DNA from: Geothrix sp.
Lineage (GTDB): Bacteria; Acidobacteriota; Holophagae; Holophagales; Holophagaceae
Length of the DNA: 64,000 bases
Direction: 5' to 3'
NCBI GenBank assembly: GCA_019449415.1
Contig: JAGRPP010000027.1
Location: forward strand, 1-64,000
Each line of letters opens with the position of its first letter. Position 1 is the first letter of the stretch. The notes beneath the pieces were generated by a model. It worked only from the letters and a program-made list of their open reading frames with translations, was not told the DNA's origin and did no database searches. This document shows positions 53,614 to 61,776 of the stretch, piece by piece. Both the position numbers and the translations under genes were made by a program.

Positions 53614-54543
53614 TTACAACTGCGTGAGCAGGACGCCACCCAGCACCAGTGCCGCGCCCACCGCAAAGGTCGGCGTGATGGCCTGCCCGTAGAAGACCCA
53701 GGCCAACAGGGCCGTAGCGACGGGCTGCCCATTGGTGGCGATGGCCACCCGGCTGGGTTCCTTCATGGATAGGGCATGGAACCAGAGCAGGTAGGACACC
53801 ACGCTCGTCATCAACCCCAGGTAGATCAGACCTACCCAGGCCATGGGCGGAACGGCGGCCACCACCAGCCTGGGCAGACCCAGGGCGCCGAGGGGCGCGA
53901 AGATCGCCAGACCGAAGAGGATGGACAGCGTGGTGGCCCGCTGGGCGCCGTGTTTCTGCACCAGGGGCCGGCTCATCACCGTGTAGCCCGCCCAGGCCAC
54001 GACCGCCACCAGCACCATGAGATCGCCCAGGATCCACCGGGGCGGCAACGCCCGGCCGGCCTTTCCTGAGAACAGCACCAGCACGCCTGAAAAGGCCAGC
54101 GCTAGGCCGCCCAGCTTGCGCAGGCCAGGCCGCTCCTGTCCGCGGGCCCAGGCCAGCAGCAGGACCACGGTGGGCGTCAGCGCATAGAGCAGCGCGGCGT
54201 GGGAGGGCAGCGTGAGGGCCAATCCACCGAGGAAGGCAACCTGGTTCAGGGTGACGCCCAGGAACCCGGCCCAGAGGTAGGACCGCCAATCACTGCGGGC
54301 CACCGTCCACAGATCCAGGTGCCGGATTCGAGCCAGCAGAAGAAAGCCCGCACCGGCGATGAGGAAGCGGAGCAGGCCCAGGGCCAGGGTCGGCATCGTG
54401 TCCGACGCGGTCTTCCCGAGCAGGAAGGTCCCGGCGGAGATGAAGGTGTGAAGCCCCATGACGGCGGCAAAGCGAAAGTTGCGATGGCCCATCCCTCCAG
54501 CATGGCCAAAGCGGGGCCGGCCCGGGGCCGTCGAAATGAGCAT
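53614..54543 (-). CDS. EamA/DMT-family transporter
   Basis: The roughly 309-residue protein has ten predicted membrane helices in two EamA halves (about 20-150 and 165-305). Typical segments are GFLGVTLNQVAFLGGLALTLPSHAALLYALTPTVVLLLAW and the second-half AWAGYTVMSRPLVQK and LTSVVSYLLWFHALSMKEPSRVA. The family exports amino acids or metabolites, or imports nucleotide sugars; the substrate is unknown. The start could be 54543 or the ATG at 54492, directly before the first helix. It is divergent from the WYL protein gene. Confidence 0.85.
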   Translation of the reverse strand: MLISTAPGRPRFGHAGGMGHRNFRFAAVMGLHTFISAGTFLLGKTASDTMPTLALGLLRFLIAGAGFLLLARIRHLDLWTVARSDWRSYLWAGFLGVTLNQVAFLGGLALTLPSHAALLYALTPTVVLLLAWARGQERPGLRKLGGLALAFSGVLVLFSGKAGRALPPRWILGDLMVLVAVVAWAGYTVMSRPLVQKHGAQRATTLSILFGLAIFAPLGALGLPRLVVAAVPPMAWVGLIYLGLMTSVVSYLLWFHALSMKEPSRVAIATNGQPVATALLAWVFYGQAITPTFAVGAALVLGGVLLTQL

Positions 54544-54593
54544 GGACCGCCCCCGAGGGAATGAGCGATGATGAGCCAGGAGCCGCAAACCCT

Positions 54594-55640
54594 ATGGCCG
54601 TGACCAAGACCCCCCGCAAGAAGCCCGTGACCGCCCCCGCCGATGAGAAGAAACCTGCCGCCAAGGCCAAGGCGCCGCTGAAGAAGGCCGCCCCGAAGAA
54701 AGCCGAAGCGGCGGAACCAAAGGCCAAGGCCGCCCCCAAAGCCCCCGCCAAAGCCAAGGCCGCCAAGGTCGTGGAACTCCCACCCGAAACCTCCGCTCCC
54801 GCCGTTCCGGCCCCTCTTCCGGAGCCGAAGGCAGCCGCGCCCAAAAAGCTTTCGGCCACGCCGACCCTGCCGCCCCTGGCCGCGTCCATCCTCGCCGCCA
54901 TCCAGGAGGGCCGCGCCGTCGAGTTCATCTTCGCCGATGCAGACGCCAATGCCCCCCGCACCTTCGAGCCCCGCCATCTCACCTTCGATGCCCTCAGCCA
55001 GGCCTGGTATGCCTGGGGCTGGGATCGTCGCTACAACGCCGAGCGTCACCACCGCCTGGATCTGCTGGCCGAGGTGAATGAGGTGGAGGGCGTGGGCCGG
55101 GCGGCCCAGGGCCCCTATCCCGAGGGAACCCCCGCCAACCAGATCGGTGGCTGGCTGGGCGGCGACGCCATCGCCGTGAAGGCCACACTGCTCAAGCAGT
55201 GGGTCTTTGCCGTGAAGCAGGCTCCGCCGGCCTTCCCCCACTTCAAGCTCGAGGAGTTGGGTGACGGCCAGGCGCAGGTCACCTTCTCGGCCACGGACCT
55301 GCGGGCCATCGCCCGCTGGGCCATGCAGTTCGGTGACGGCATCCAGGTGCTGGAGCCCGCCCGGCTGGTGGATCGCATCAAGCAGGTGGGCGCCGTTTGG
55401 GCGGGCCGGGAACGGCAGGTCAGTGCGCCGGCCCCCAAGCAGGCTCAGCGTCCGGAACCTTCCTCCGAGCCCCGCCGCGCCGAGGCCCGTCCTCAGCACG
55501 ATGTGAAGCACGAGGCGCGGCCCGATACGAAGCCCGAGCCGCGGCCCCACCGCGAGCCCCGTCCCGAGCGGGAGCGCGAAGAGTCGGCCCCCAAGGGGAA
55601 GGCCGGCAAGGTCGAGGTCATCCGCTTCGACCGCCTCTGA
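54594..55640 (+). CDS. WYL-domain protein with histone H1-like lysine/alanine/proline tail
   Basis: The 348-residue protein has three parts. Residues 1-85 are Lys/Ala/Pro rich, with KKAAPKKAEA- and PKAPAKAKAAK-type repeats like histone H1 and bacterial AlgP/HctB tails. Residues 95-275 form a WYL domain (AIQEGRAVEFIF, RHLTFDALSQAWYAWGWD, with a C-terminal part FSATDLRAIARWAMQFGDGIQVLEP). Residues 285-348 are Arg/Pro/Glu rich. WYL proteins usually have an HTH before the sensor domain; here the basic tail may take over DNA binding. The start could also be 54561, whose ribosome-binding site is too close. Confidence 0.72.
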   Translation: MAVTKTPRKKPVTAPADEKKPAAKAKAPLKKAAPKKAEAAEPKAKAAPKAPAKAKAAKVVELPPETSAPAVPAPLPEPKAAAPKKLSATPTLPPLAASILAAIQEGRAVEFIFADADANAPRTFEPRHLTFDALSQAWYAWGWDRRYNAERHHRLDLLAEVNEVEGVGRAAQGPYPEGTPANQIGGWLGGDAIAVKATLLKQWVFAVKQAPPAFPHFKLEELGDGQAQVTFSATDLRAIARWAMQFGDGIQVLEPARLVDRIKQVGAVWAGRERQVSAPAPKQAQRPEPSSEPRRAEARPQHDVKHEARPDTKPEPRPHREPRPEREREESAPKGKAGKVEVIRFDRL

Positions 55641-55646
55641 TCGGGC

Positions 55647-57212
55647 TCAGTCCGCCAGCGTCCAGCCCCGCTTGCCGGGCCAGAAGCCGTAGGCCTGCCC
55701 CAGCACATTGAAGGACACGCCCTGCAGCCGCCGGGTCGCCAGGATCCTCGCCAGGTTGTAGTTGAGGGGGATCACCGGCCTGTCCCGCCAGATGATCTCG
55801 GAGAGCTTCAGGTAGATCTTCCGGCGGGCCTCCGGATCCAGCGTGTGCCGCCCTTCATCGAAGAGCCGGTCCACCTCCGGGTTCAGGTAGCCGCTGACAT
55901 TGGCCTTGGTGCGGTAGCCGTCCCGGGTGAAGAGGGGGGCGTCCACATCGGGATCCAGAGAGGTGGTCCACCCGTAGGACCAGATGTCGCCCTCGTGTTC
56001 GGCGGACTTCTCGGTCAGGGCCTGGAAGGTCAGCTTCCGCACCTCGATGCGGATGCCCACCTTGGCGGCCCGTTCCGCCAGGAGTCGCGCCATGCTGCGG
56101 GTCGTGGAATTGACCTGCTCGTAGGCCACGAGGGAGAGGGTCCGCCCCTTCGCATCCCGCCGGACGCCACCGGATCCCATATGCCATCCAGCTGATTCCA
56201 AGATCGTCTCCGCACGCTCAGCCTGGGGCAGCGGCCTCGGTTCAGGGTCGTGGGCCCAGTTCTCCGGTGGCCAGAACGAGGAGGCCAGGCGGGCGGGGAA
56301 GAACTGGCGGGCTCGCGCAAACTCCTGCCAGGGGGTCAGTTCCGCCAGGGCCTCCCGAAGGGCCAGCTCGCCCAGCAGGCTGCGCTTCGGATCACAGTTC
56401 AGGAAAAAGGCTCCGAAGGCGGCCTGGGGCACGGAATAGACCTGGAGATGCCCCGCCCCCAGGGCGCCTTTCCGCACCAGGTAGTGGGACAGGGCACTGG
56501 TGGCCGCGTAGTGGAATCGCCCCTCCAGGATCGCCTTGGCCGTGGATTTCTCGGCGGTGGGATCGCTGAACTCGAAGGCGGGCCACGAGCCCGGGTGGGC
56601 GCCGCGATACCCGTCCCAGCGTTCGAGCTTCAGGTGCTTGGTGGTGGCCCGCTCCGCGATCCGGTAGGGGCCCGAACCGACGGGCTGGAAGTTCACCGGC
56701 GCGGCCATGGGCTTCGCCCCCATCTGATAGTGGCGCCGCGGGACCGGGATGAAGTTGTAAAGGTCCGAGAGGAGGGTCCCCCGCGGCCTGGAGAGCCGGA
56801 TCCGCACCCGGAGCGGCCCCTCGGCCACCAGGCTGTCCAGGCTGGCCACACCGCCGACCGTGTCCGCGATGGCGCGGACCTGGGGGAGCCTCAGGGTCCG
56901 CCAGGTGAAGACCAGATCCTCCGCCTCGATGGGCGCGCCGTCATGCCAGGTCATGCCCGGCCGCAGCTCCAGGACCACTTCGCGGCCGCCCTTGAGGATG
57001 GTCCAGCTCTGCAACAGCTCGGGGATGAAGTTCCCCTCCGCATCCAGGGTCACCAGGCGGTCGAAGAGGAGATCCACCGCTTCCCCATCCGTATCGCGCG
57101 ACATGAGCAGGGGATTCACGGTCGTCCATTCGTCTACGGCCACGCGGATCGGCTCCGCGGCGCCCAGGCCGCAGAGCAGGCAGGTCAGCAGGATCAGGCG
57201 GCGCCAGTACAT
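55647..57212 (-). CDS. Peptide/nickel-type ABC transporter solute-binding protein
   Basis: The 521-residue protein has a signal peptide (about 1-18) and the family 5 binding-protein fold: VNPLLMSRDTDGEAVDLLFDRLVTLDAEGNFIPELLQSW, LRPGMTWHDGAPIEAEDLVFTW, GSGPYRI and a C-terminal YLKLSEIIWRDRPVIPLNY. Members bind peptides, nickel, or sugars for DppBCDF-type importers. No permease or ATPase genes are next to it, so it is an orphan binding protein or works with a distant transporter. It is preceded by the thioredoxin-like gene 49 bases away on the same strand. Confidence 0.9.
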   Translation of the reverse strand: MYWRRLILLTCLLCGLGAAEPIRVAVDEWTTVNPLLMSRDTDGEAVDLLFDRLVTLDAEGNFIPELLQSWTILKGGREVVLELRPGMTWHDGAPIEAEDLVFTWRTLRLPQVRAIADTVGGVASLDSLVAEGPLRVRIRLSRPRGTLLSDLYNFIPVPRRHYQMGAKPMAAPVNFQPVGSGPYRIAERATTKHLKLERWDGYRGAHPGSWPAFEFSDPTAEKSTAKAILEGRFHYAATSALSHYLVRKGALGAGHLQVYSVPQAAFGAFFLNCDPKRSLLGELALREALAELTPWQEFARARQFFPARLASSFWPPENWAHDPEPRPLPQAERAETILESAGWHMGSGGVRRDAKGRTLSLVAYEQVNSTTRSMARLLAERAAKVGIRIEVRKLTFQALTEKSAEHEGDIWSYGWTTSLDPDVDAPLFTRDGYRTKANVSGYLNPEVDRLFDEGRHTLDPEARRKIYLKLSEIIWRDRPVIPLNYNLARILATRRLQGVSFNVLGQAYGFWPGKRGWTLAD

Positions 57213-57261
57213 GGTTCTCCCTCATCGGCGGCGGGAGGGACCTTCCTGAAATCCTGGCGGT

Positions 57262-57837
57262 TCAGGGCTGGGCGGCGGCCGTCTCGGCCAACTCCACCAG
57301 GGCCTCGGCCATGCGCTGCCCGGCCCGCGGGGGGTTCTCCACCACGGATCCCACCAGCTTCTGCTGGCCGCCGGGCTGGGTGGCGAACAGGTAGAAGGTC
57401 GGCACCCGGACCACTTTCTGGGGGACGCAGCTCTTGGGCCACGCGACCGCCTCGACGGCCTTGTCCCGGTTGACTCCCAGGTAGTGGACCTCGATGAACG
57501 GGTTGGGCTCCGCCTCGAGCGCCAGCAGGTCGGGCAGCTGGTAGTGGCTGTCGCCACACCAGGACCCGAAGACCGCCACGAGGGTCAGGGGCCGGTTCAC
57601 ACCCTTCCAGCGGGCCTTCAGCGCCGGTGCGAGCTGCACCTTGGCCAGGGTGTCCCGGAAGATGGCGCGGTGGGCCAGGATGGCCTTCGGCGTCGTCTCG
57701 CCCAGCAGCAACGGCAGGTGGTCCTTGGCATCCACCAGCTGGCCTCCGGGGGGGGGTGCCGGCAGGGAGACGGGGACCGAGCCGGGCGGCTGGGCCAGCA
57801 GTCCCAGGGTTCCGAGAGCCAGAAGGGCAGGTTTCAT
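57262..57837 (-). CDS. Exported thioredoxin-like protein
   Basis: The 191-residue protein has a signal peptide (about 1-18) and a thioredoxin fold. The motif after the first strand is FGSWCGDSHYQLP, where the resolving cysteine of CxxC is replaced by Ser (Cys-Gly-Asp-Ser). A second cysteine (PKSCVPQKV) and the cis-Pro loop (VVRVPTFYLF) follow. The loss of the second active-site Cys suggests a monothiol oxidoreductase or isomerase. The start at 57837 follows GGAG. It is divergent from the Rrf2 regulator, and the shared gap holds an inverted repeat. Confidence 0.82.
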   Translation of the reverse strand: MKPALLALGTLGLLAQPPGSVPVSLPAPPPGGQLVDAKDHLPLLLGETTPKAILAHRAIFRDTLAKVQLAPALKARWKGVNRPLTLVAVFGSWCGDSHYQLPDLLALEAEPNPFIEVHYLGVNRDKAVEAVAWPKSCVPQKVVRVPTFYLFATQPGGQQKLVGSVVENPPRAGQRMAEALVELAETAAAQP

Positions 57838-57872
57838 GGGAATCTCCGGATCCAGTGTAGCGATTTCATAAA

Positions 57873-57891
57873 CTTGACCCATTCACTCAAG
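57873..57891. promoter_or_regulatory. Inverted repeat, candidate Rrf2 operator
   Basis: CTTGA and TCAAG are perfect arms around nine bases, in the 84-base gap between the divergent thioredoxin-like and Rrf2 genes, 31 bases before the rrf2 start. TTGACC inside the left arm could also be a -35 box. Rrf2 proteins often bind such sites in their own promoters. This is inference from symmetry and place. Confidence 0.45.
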
Positions 57892-57921
57892 AATACTAGC
57901 CTGGAGGCTGGAGAACCTTTC

Positions 57922-58428
57922 GTGAAGATCTCGGCCCGAGGCAGGTACAGCATGCAGGCCCTGTTCGATCTGGCCCACCACAGCCACGGTCAGCCGGTGC
58001 CCCTGCATGTGATCGCCGAGCGCCAGAAGCTCTCCCTGCCCTTTCTGGAGCAGATCTTCAACAAGCTCAAGAAGGCCGGCGTCGTCGCCAGCGTGCGCGG
58101 CCCCAAGGGCGGCTACATCCTTACGCGACCCTGCAACCAGGTGAGCGTGGGCGAGATCCTGCGCCTCACGGACAGCAGCTTCTACGCCGTGGCGAAGGAG
58201 GATCCCAGGGCCGCCAACCAGGCGCTCATGGCCGACGAGCGCATGAGCCTCATGCTCTGGAACCGGCTCTCCGACCACATCTCAGCGTTCATGGAGAAGG
58301 TGACCTTCGCGGACCTGTGCTCCGAGACCTCCAGCAACTCCTGCCCGGACTGCACCTGCCCTGAATATGTCAAGGATGTCCAGGGCCAGATCAGCCGCGG
58401 CGAGCGCAAAGCCTGCGGCGTGATGTAG
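57922..58428 (+). CDS. Rrf2-family (IscR-like) transcriptional regulator
   Basis: The 168-residue protein has the Rrf2 winged helix (about 1-75: KISARGRYSMQALFDLAHHS, IAERQKLSLPFLEQIFNKLKKAGVVASVRGPKGGYIL) and a long C-terminal helix. The cysteine cluster ADLCSETSSNSCPDCTCPEY (about 130-150) could bind an Fe-S cluster as in IscR, though the spacing is different and there are four cysteines. The start is GTG at 57922 with GGAG upstream. Its next gene is ttcA, an Fe-S enzyme, four bases away; a control of Fe-S or sulfur metabolism fits. Confidence 0.88.
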   Translation: MKISARGRYSMQALFDLAHHSHGQPVPLHVIAERQKLSLPFLEQIFNKLKKAGVVASVRGPKGGYILTRPCNQVSVGEILRLTDSSFYAVAKEDPRAANQALMADERMSLMLWNRLSDHISAFMEKVTFADLCSETSSNSCPDCTCPEYVKDVQGQISRGERKACGVM

Positions 58429-58432
58429 GGCC

Positions 58433-59284
58433 GTGAGCAATCCCTGCGCCCTTCCCAGCCTGGCCCTGCCGCCCACCGAGGCCGAGCTCAAGGCCCTGCC
58501 CCAACTCGAGAAGAAGATCGCCCGCCGCGTGGGCGAGACCAATGCCGCCTACAAGCTCATCGAAGAGGGCGACCGCATCCTGGTGGCCGTGAGCGGCGGC
58601 AAGGATTCCTGGGCCCTGCTGGATATCCTGGAGCGGCTGCGCAAGCGGGCGCCCGTGGCCTTCACCGTCGAGGCCGTCACCGTGGATCCGGGCTTCCCCC
58701 AGTTCAACCCCGACCCCATCGCTGAGACCTGCGAGCGCCTGGGCGTGCCCCACCACATCATCCCCGCCCCCATCGACAAGATGGTGCGCGCCAAACCCGA
58801 AGAGCTGCCCTGCATCATCTGCTCGCGACTGCGCCGCGGCGTGCTCTACTCCTTCGCCAAGCAGCACGGCTACTCGAAGATCGCCCTGGGCCACCACCTG
58901 GACGACCTGATCGAGACGCTGCTCATCAACCTGTTCTTCGAGGGCCGCCTGAGCACCATGCCCCTGCGCCTGGTGAGCGATGACGGCGCCAACACCGTCA
59001 TCCGCCCGCTTGGCACCTGCGAGGAAAGGGATCTCCAGCGCTACGCCTGGCTGCGCGGCTTCCCCATCGTGCCCTGCGGTTGCCCCCTCTGCGGCTGCTC
59101 CAGCCTGGAGAGCCGCCGCAAGCAGGTGAAGGAACTCATCGCCTCGATGGAGATGAGCATCCCGCGCCTGAAAGCCTCCATGCTCGGCGCCATGGGCAAT
59201 GTGAAGCTGAGCCATCTGCTGGATTTGAATCTCGGGGCCCTGCACGCCAAGGGTGTGGATGAGGCCGTGGAGCGGCTGGGGTAG
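58433..59284 (+). CDS. ttcA: tRNA 2-thiocytidine synthetase TtcA-type
   Basis: The 283-residue enzyme thiolates cytidine 32 in tRNA, using ATP and an Fe-S cluster. It has the PP-loop VAVSGGKDSW (about 51-60), the cluster-binding CIICSRLRRG and CGCPLCGCSS pairs, GHHLDDLIETLLINLFFEG and the C-terminal extension of the TtcA group. The start is GTG at 58433. It overlaps no gene and follows the Rrf2 regulator by four bases. TtcA-like proteins of this length can have other tRNA or thiolation targets, so the exact base is uncertain. Confidence 0.88.
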   Translation: MSNPCALPSLALPPTEAELKALPQLEKKIARRVGETNAAYKLIEEGDRILVAVSGGKDSWALLDILERLRKRAPVAFTVEAVTVDPGFPQFNPDPIAETCERLGVPHHIIPAPIDKMVRAKPEELPCIICSRLRRGVLYSFAKQHGYSKIALGHHLDDLIETLLINLFFEGRLSTMPLRLVSDDGANTVIRPLGTCEERDLQRYAWLRGFPIVPCGCPLCGCSSLESRRKQVKELIASMEMSIPRLKASMLGAMGNVKLSHLLDLNLGALHAKGVDEAVERLG

Positions 59285-59310
59285 TCATTCCGGTCGCCAC
59301 TGACAACAGA

Positions 59311-59395
59311 CTCCACGAAGGACACTAAGAGAAAACAAGCACCCGAAGGACTCCAATTCGTGTGCTTCAAGTTTTTCTTTGTGCCCTTCGTGGAG
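59311..59395. repeat. Long inverted repeat between convergent ttcA and rlmI-like genes
   Basis: Left arm 59311-59335 (ctccacgaaggacactaa and gagaaaa) pairs with right arm 59372-59395, whose reverse complement is ctccacgaagggcacaaag and aaaaa. A nested stem of aagcacccgaa with ttcgtgtgctt makes a nearly complete hairpin. A/T-rich flanks allow it to work as a bidirectional terminator for the two converging genes. The CCACGAAGGGCAC pattern is a known intergenic repeat type (from memory). Confidence 0.65.
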
Positions 59396-59408
59396 ATCCT
59401 TTTCCGCT

Positions 59409-60599
59409 TCAGCTCAGGCTCAACCACAGCCCCTTGAGGTAGAACCCCTCAGGATGGTTGAGCGAATAGGGATGGTCGCTGGGCTGGCCCAGATGGGCCA
59501 GCACGCGGGCCTCGCGGCCGGCCTCCAGCAGGGCCGTCCACACGGCCTCCTGAAAGCGCATCCGGTCCAGGTGCTGGCTGCAGGAGAAGCACCAGAGCAT
59601 GCCGCCGGGCGCGGTGGCGCGGGCGCCCAGCCGGAAGACATCCTTGTAGGCCTTGAAGGCCTTGTCCACATCCTTGCGCTGCTTGGCGAAAGCAGGCGGA
59701 TCCACGATGACGCGGTCCCAGGCCATGGGTTCCAGCTGCCGCATCAGCTCGAAGGCATCGCCCTCCATGCGGAGGTGCGCGGCGGGATCCAGCCCGTTGG
59801 CGGCCCAATCGCGCTCTGCCTGGTCCAGGGCCGCGGCACTGATGTCCAGGGTGGCCACCTCCACAGCGCCACCCAGGCCCGCGTGGATGCTGAAGCCGCC
59901 GGTGTAGCCGAAGGCGTTGAGGACACGCCGCCCCTGGGCCACCCGGCCCAGCTGGAGCCGGTGCTCCCGCTGATCCAGGAAGAAGCCCGTCTTCTGGCCA
60001 CGCAGGAGGTCCACCGTGAGGCGCGCGGCCCCCTCCCGGACGGTGATGGGGCCGCTCAGACTACCTTTCAGCAGGCGGTTCACGGGATCGAGGCCTTCCT
60101 CCCGGCGGCCGGACTGGCTGCGCTCCACAAAGGCGGTCAGGCCCTCGCGCTTGCCGATCTCAAACAGGATGGGCCACCAGATCTCGCGCAGAAGCTCCAG
60201 CCCCGCCGTTCCCACCTGGAGCACCAGGGCCTGGGCGTAGCGGTCCACCACCAGCCCCGGCAGGCCGTCGCCCTCGCCGAAGATCCATCGACAGCCGCCT
60301 TCCGGATCCCACAGGCCCAGCTCCTTGCGCAGGGCCAGGGCCGATTCGAAGCGGGACCGGAAAAACGCCTCGTCGAGGGGCGCGTCCTCGAAGCGGAAGA
60401 TCCGGGCTGCCAGGGGGTTCGCCGGGCTCGCCGTGCCGACGCCGAGCACCTGTCCGGAATCATCGGCCAGCCGCACGAGGTGGAATTCCGAAGGCCGCGC
60501 CACGGCCCCGGAGAAGACCCAGGGGTGGCGCTTGGACATCAGCCCCTCTTTGCCGGGCTTCAGTCGGAGCAGGGGATAGGGCCAACGCGGCATGTTCAT
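59409..60599 (-). CDS. rlmI: 23S rRNA cytosine-C5 methyltransferase RlmI-like
   Basis: The 396-residue enzyme has an N-terminal PUA domain (about 5-80: LRLKPGKEGLMSKRHPWVFSGAV), a middle domain with the family EGDGLPGLVVDRY, and a C-terminal SAM-methyltransferase domain (RVLNAFGYTGGFSIHAGLGGA, DISAAALDQA, VDPPAFAKQRKD, and the catalytic Cys in FSCSQH). RlmI methylates C1962 of 23S rRNA in E. coli. The fold and motifs are clear; the exact site is inferred. Its start is 30 bases from the divergent phosphodiesterase gene. Confidence 0.93.
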   Translation of the reverse strand: MNMPRWPYPLLRLKPGKEGLMSKRHPWVFSGAVARPSEFHLVRLADDSGQVLGVGTASPANPLAARIFRFEDAPLDEAFFRSRFESALALRKELGLWDPEGGCRWIFGEGDGLPGLVVDRYAQALVLQVGTAGLELLREIWWPILFEIGKREGLTAFVERSQSGRREEGLDPVNRLLKGSLSGPITVREGAARLTVDLLRGQKTGFFLDQREHRLQLGRVAQGRRVLNAFGYTGGFSIHAGLGGAVEVATLDISAAALDQAERDWAANGLDPAAHLRMEGDAFELMRQLEPMAWDRVIVDPPAFAKQRKDVDKAFKAYKDVFRLGARATAPGGMLWCFSCSQHLDRMRFQEAVWTALLEAGREARVLAHLGQPSDHPYSLNHPEGFYLKGLWLSLS

Positions 60600-60629
60600 G
60601 CATCCAGGTTAGCTTGATACCCTCGAGGG

Positions 60630-61775
60630 ATGCGCGTTTCCACCCTCCTTGCCGTCGTCTTCTCCGCCGCCCTGCAGGCCGCGCCACCCGTGCTGATGCT
60701 CAGCGCAGATGGACTGGGCGCGAACCAGTTCAGCGCCCGCACCATGCCGGGGCTCTGGGCGCTGTCGGAACAGGGCCGGCGCGGGGAGGGTCTGCCGCCC
60801 TTCCCCGCCACCACCTTCAACGGCCATGTGACCCTGGCCACGGGCTGCTGGCCCGAGCACCACGGCGTCGTCGCCAACGGCTACCTGGACCCGGCCACGA
60901 AGGCCCTGGTCCCCACGGCTTCCCGCACCGAGGATGTCCAGCGGGAACCGCTCTGGGTGGCCGCCACCCGTAGCGGCGTGCGCACGGCCGTCTTCCAGTG
61001 GGTGGGCGCCACGGGCCTCTGGGAGGGCGTCAGCCCCTGGCGCCTCGAGACCTTCCGCGCGGGGCGGCCGGATTCGGAGGCCCTCGCCTTCAGCGAAGCC
61101 GCCCTCAAGGATGGCGCCGGGCTCGTCATGACCTATCTCTCTGGCACCGACGAGGAGGGCCACCTTCAGGGCCCCCACAGTGCTGAGGCTGAGGCCAAGC
61201 TGAAGCGCATGGACGAAGAGCTGGCGCCCTGGCTCCGCCGGATGCAGGCCGAGCATCCGGGTCTGCGCGTCATCGTCGCCGCGGACCATGGCATGGCGCC
61301 CATGCGCCGCCGCATCCACCTGCCCACGCTGCTGGATGGCATCGGCAGCGAGCTGATCACTCACGGGGGCAGCGCCTACATCTACCTGCAGAACCCCAAG
61401 GATGCGCCCCGGGCCCTGTCCCGCCTGCGCGGGGCCGGGCTCCAGGCCTGGACCCGGGACCGCGTGCCCACCCGGTACCACCTGTCGGGAAACCCCCGGG
61501 TGGGCGACCTGGTGGTGCTGGCCAAGGAGGGACAGTGGCTCTCGAAGGCCCGGTCCAGCCGCGAGGAGCAGGATGAGCGCCATGGCCGCCACGGCGCCCA
61601 CGCCTATACCTCCGAAACCCCGGCCATGCACACCTGGCTCATCGTGCTCGGTGCCGGCCACGGCCCCCTCGGCCCGGTGCCGCTCTGGGACCTCGCGCCC
61701 ACCGTGGCCTCCTGGCTGGACCTCCGCTGGGCCCGGCAACCGGACGGGAAGGCCGTGCCCAGCCTCGTGAAGTGA
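60630..61775 (+). CDS. Exported alkaline-phosphatase-superfamily phosphodiesterase
   Basis: The 381-residue protein has a signal peptide (about 1-18) and the type I phosphodiesterase/nucleotide pyrophosphatase fold. Metal sites and nucleophile can be seen in LMLSADGLG, PATTFNGHVTLATG (nucleophile Thr), PEHHGVVANGY, YLSGTDEEGHLQGPHS and IVAADHGMAPM, and near the end H in RHGAHAY and MHTW. It probably hydrolyses phosphodiesters such as nucleotides or glycerophosphodiesters in the periplasm. Overlap and operon links are absent; it ends one base before the convergent transporter gene. Confidence 0.88.
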   Translation: MRVSTLLAVVFSAALQAAPPVLMLSADGLGANQFSARTMPGLWALSEQGRRGEGLPPFPATTFNGHVTLATGCWPEHHGVVANGYLDPATKALVPTASRTEDVQREPLWVAATRSGVRTAVFQWVGATGLWEGVSPWRLETFRAGRPDSEALAFSEAALKDGAGLVMTYLSGTDEEGHLQGPHSAEAEAKLKRMDEELAPWLRRMQAEHPGLRVIVAADHGMAPMRRRIHLPTLLDGIGSELITHGGSAYIYLQNPKDAPRALSRLRGAGLQAWTRDRVPTRYHLSGNPRVGDLVVLAKEGQWLSKARSSREEQDERHGRHGAHAYTSETPAMHTWLIVLGAGHGPLGPVPLWDLAPTVASWLDLRWARQPDGKAVPSLVK

Positions 61776-61776
61776 A

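Noticed and set aside
57892..57897. AATACT as -10 box for the Rrf2 gene with TTGACC as -35
   Set aside because: The spacing would be 12 bases, too short for a sigma-70 promoter; only the palindrome was kept.
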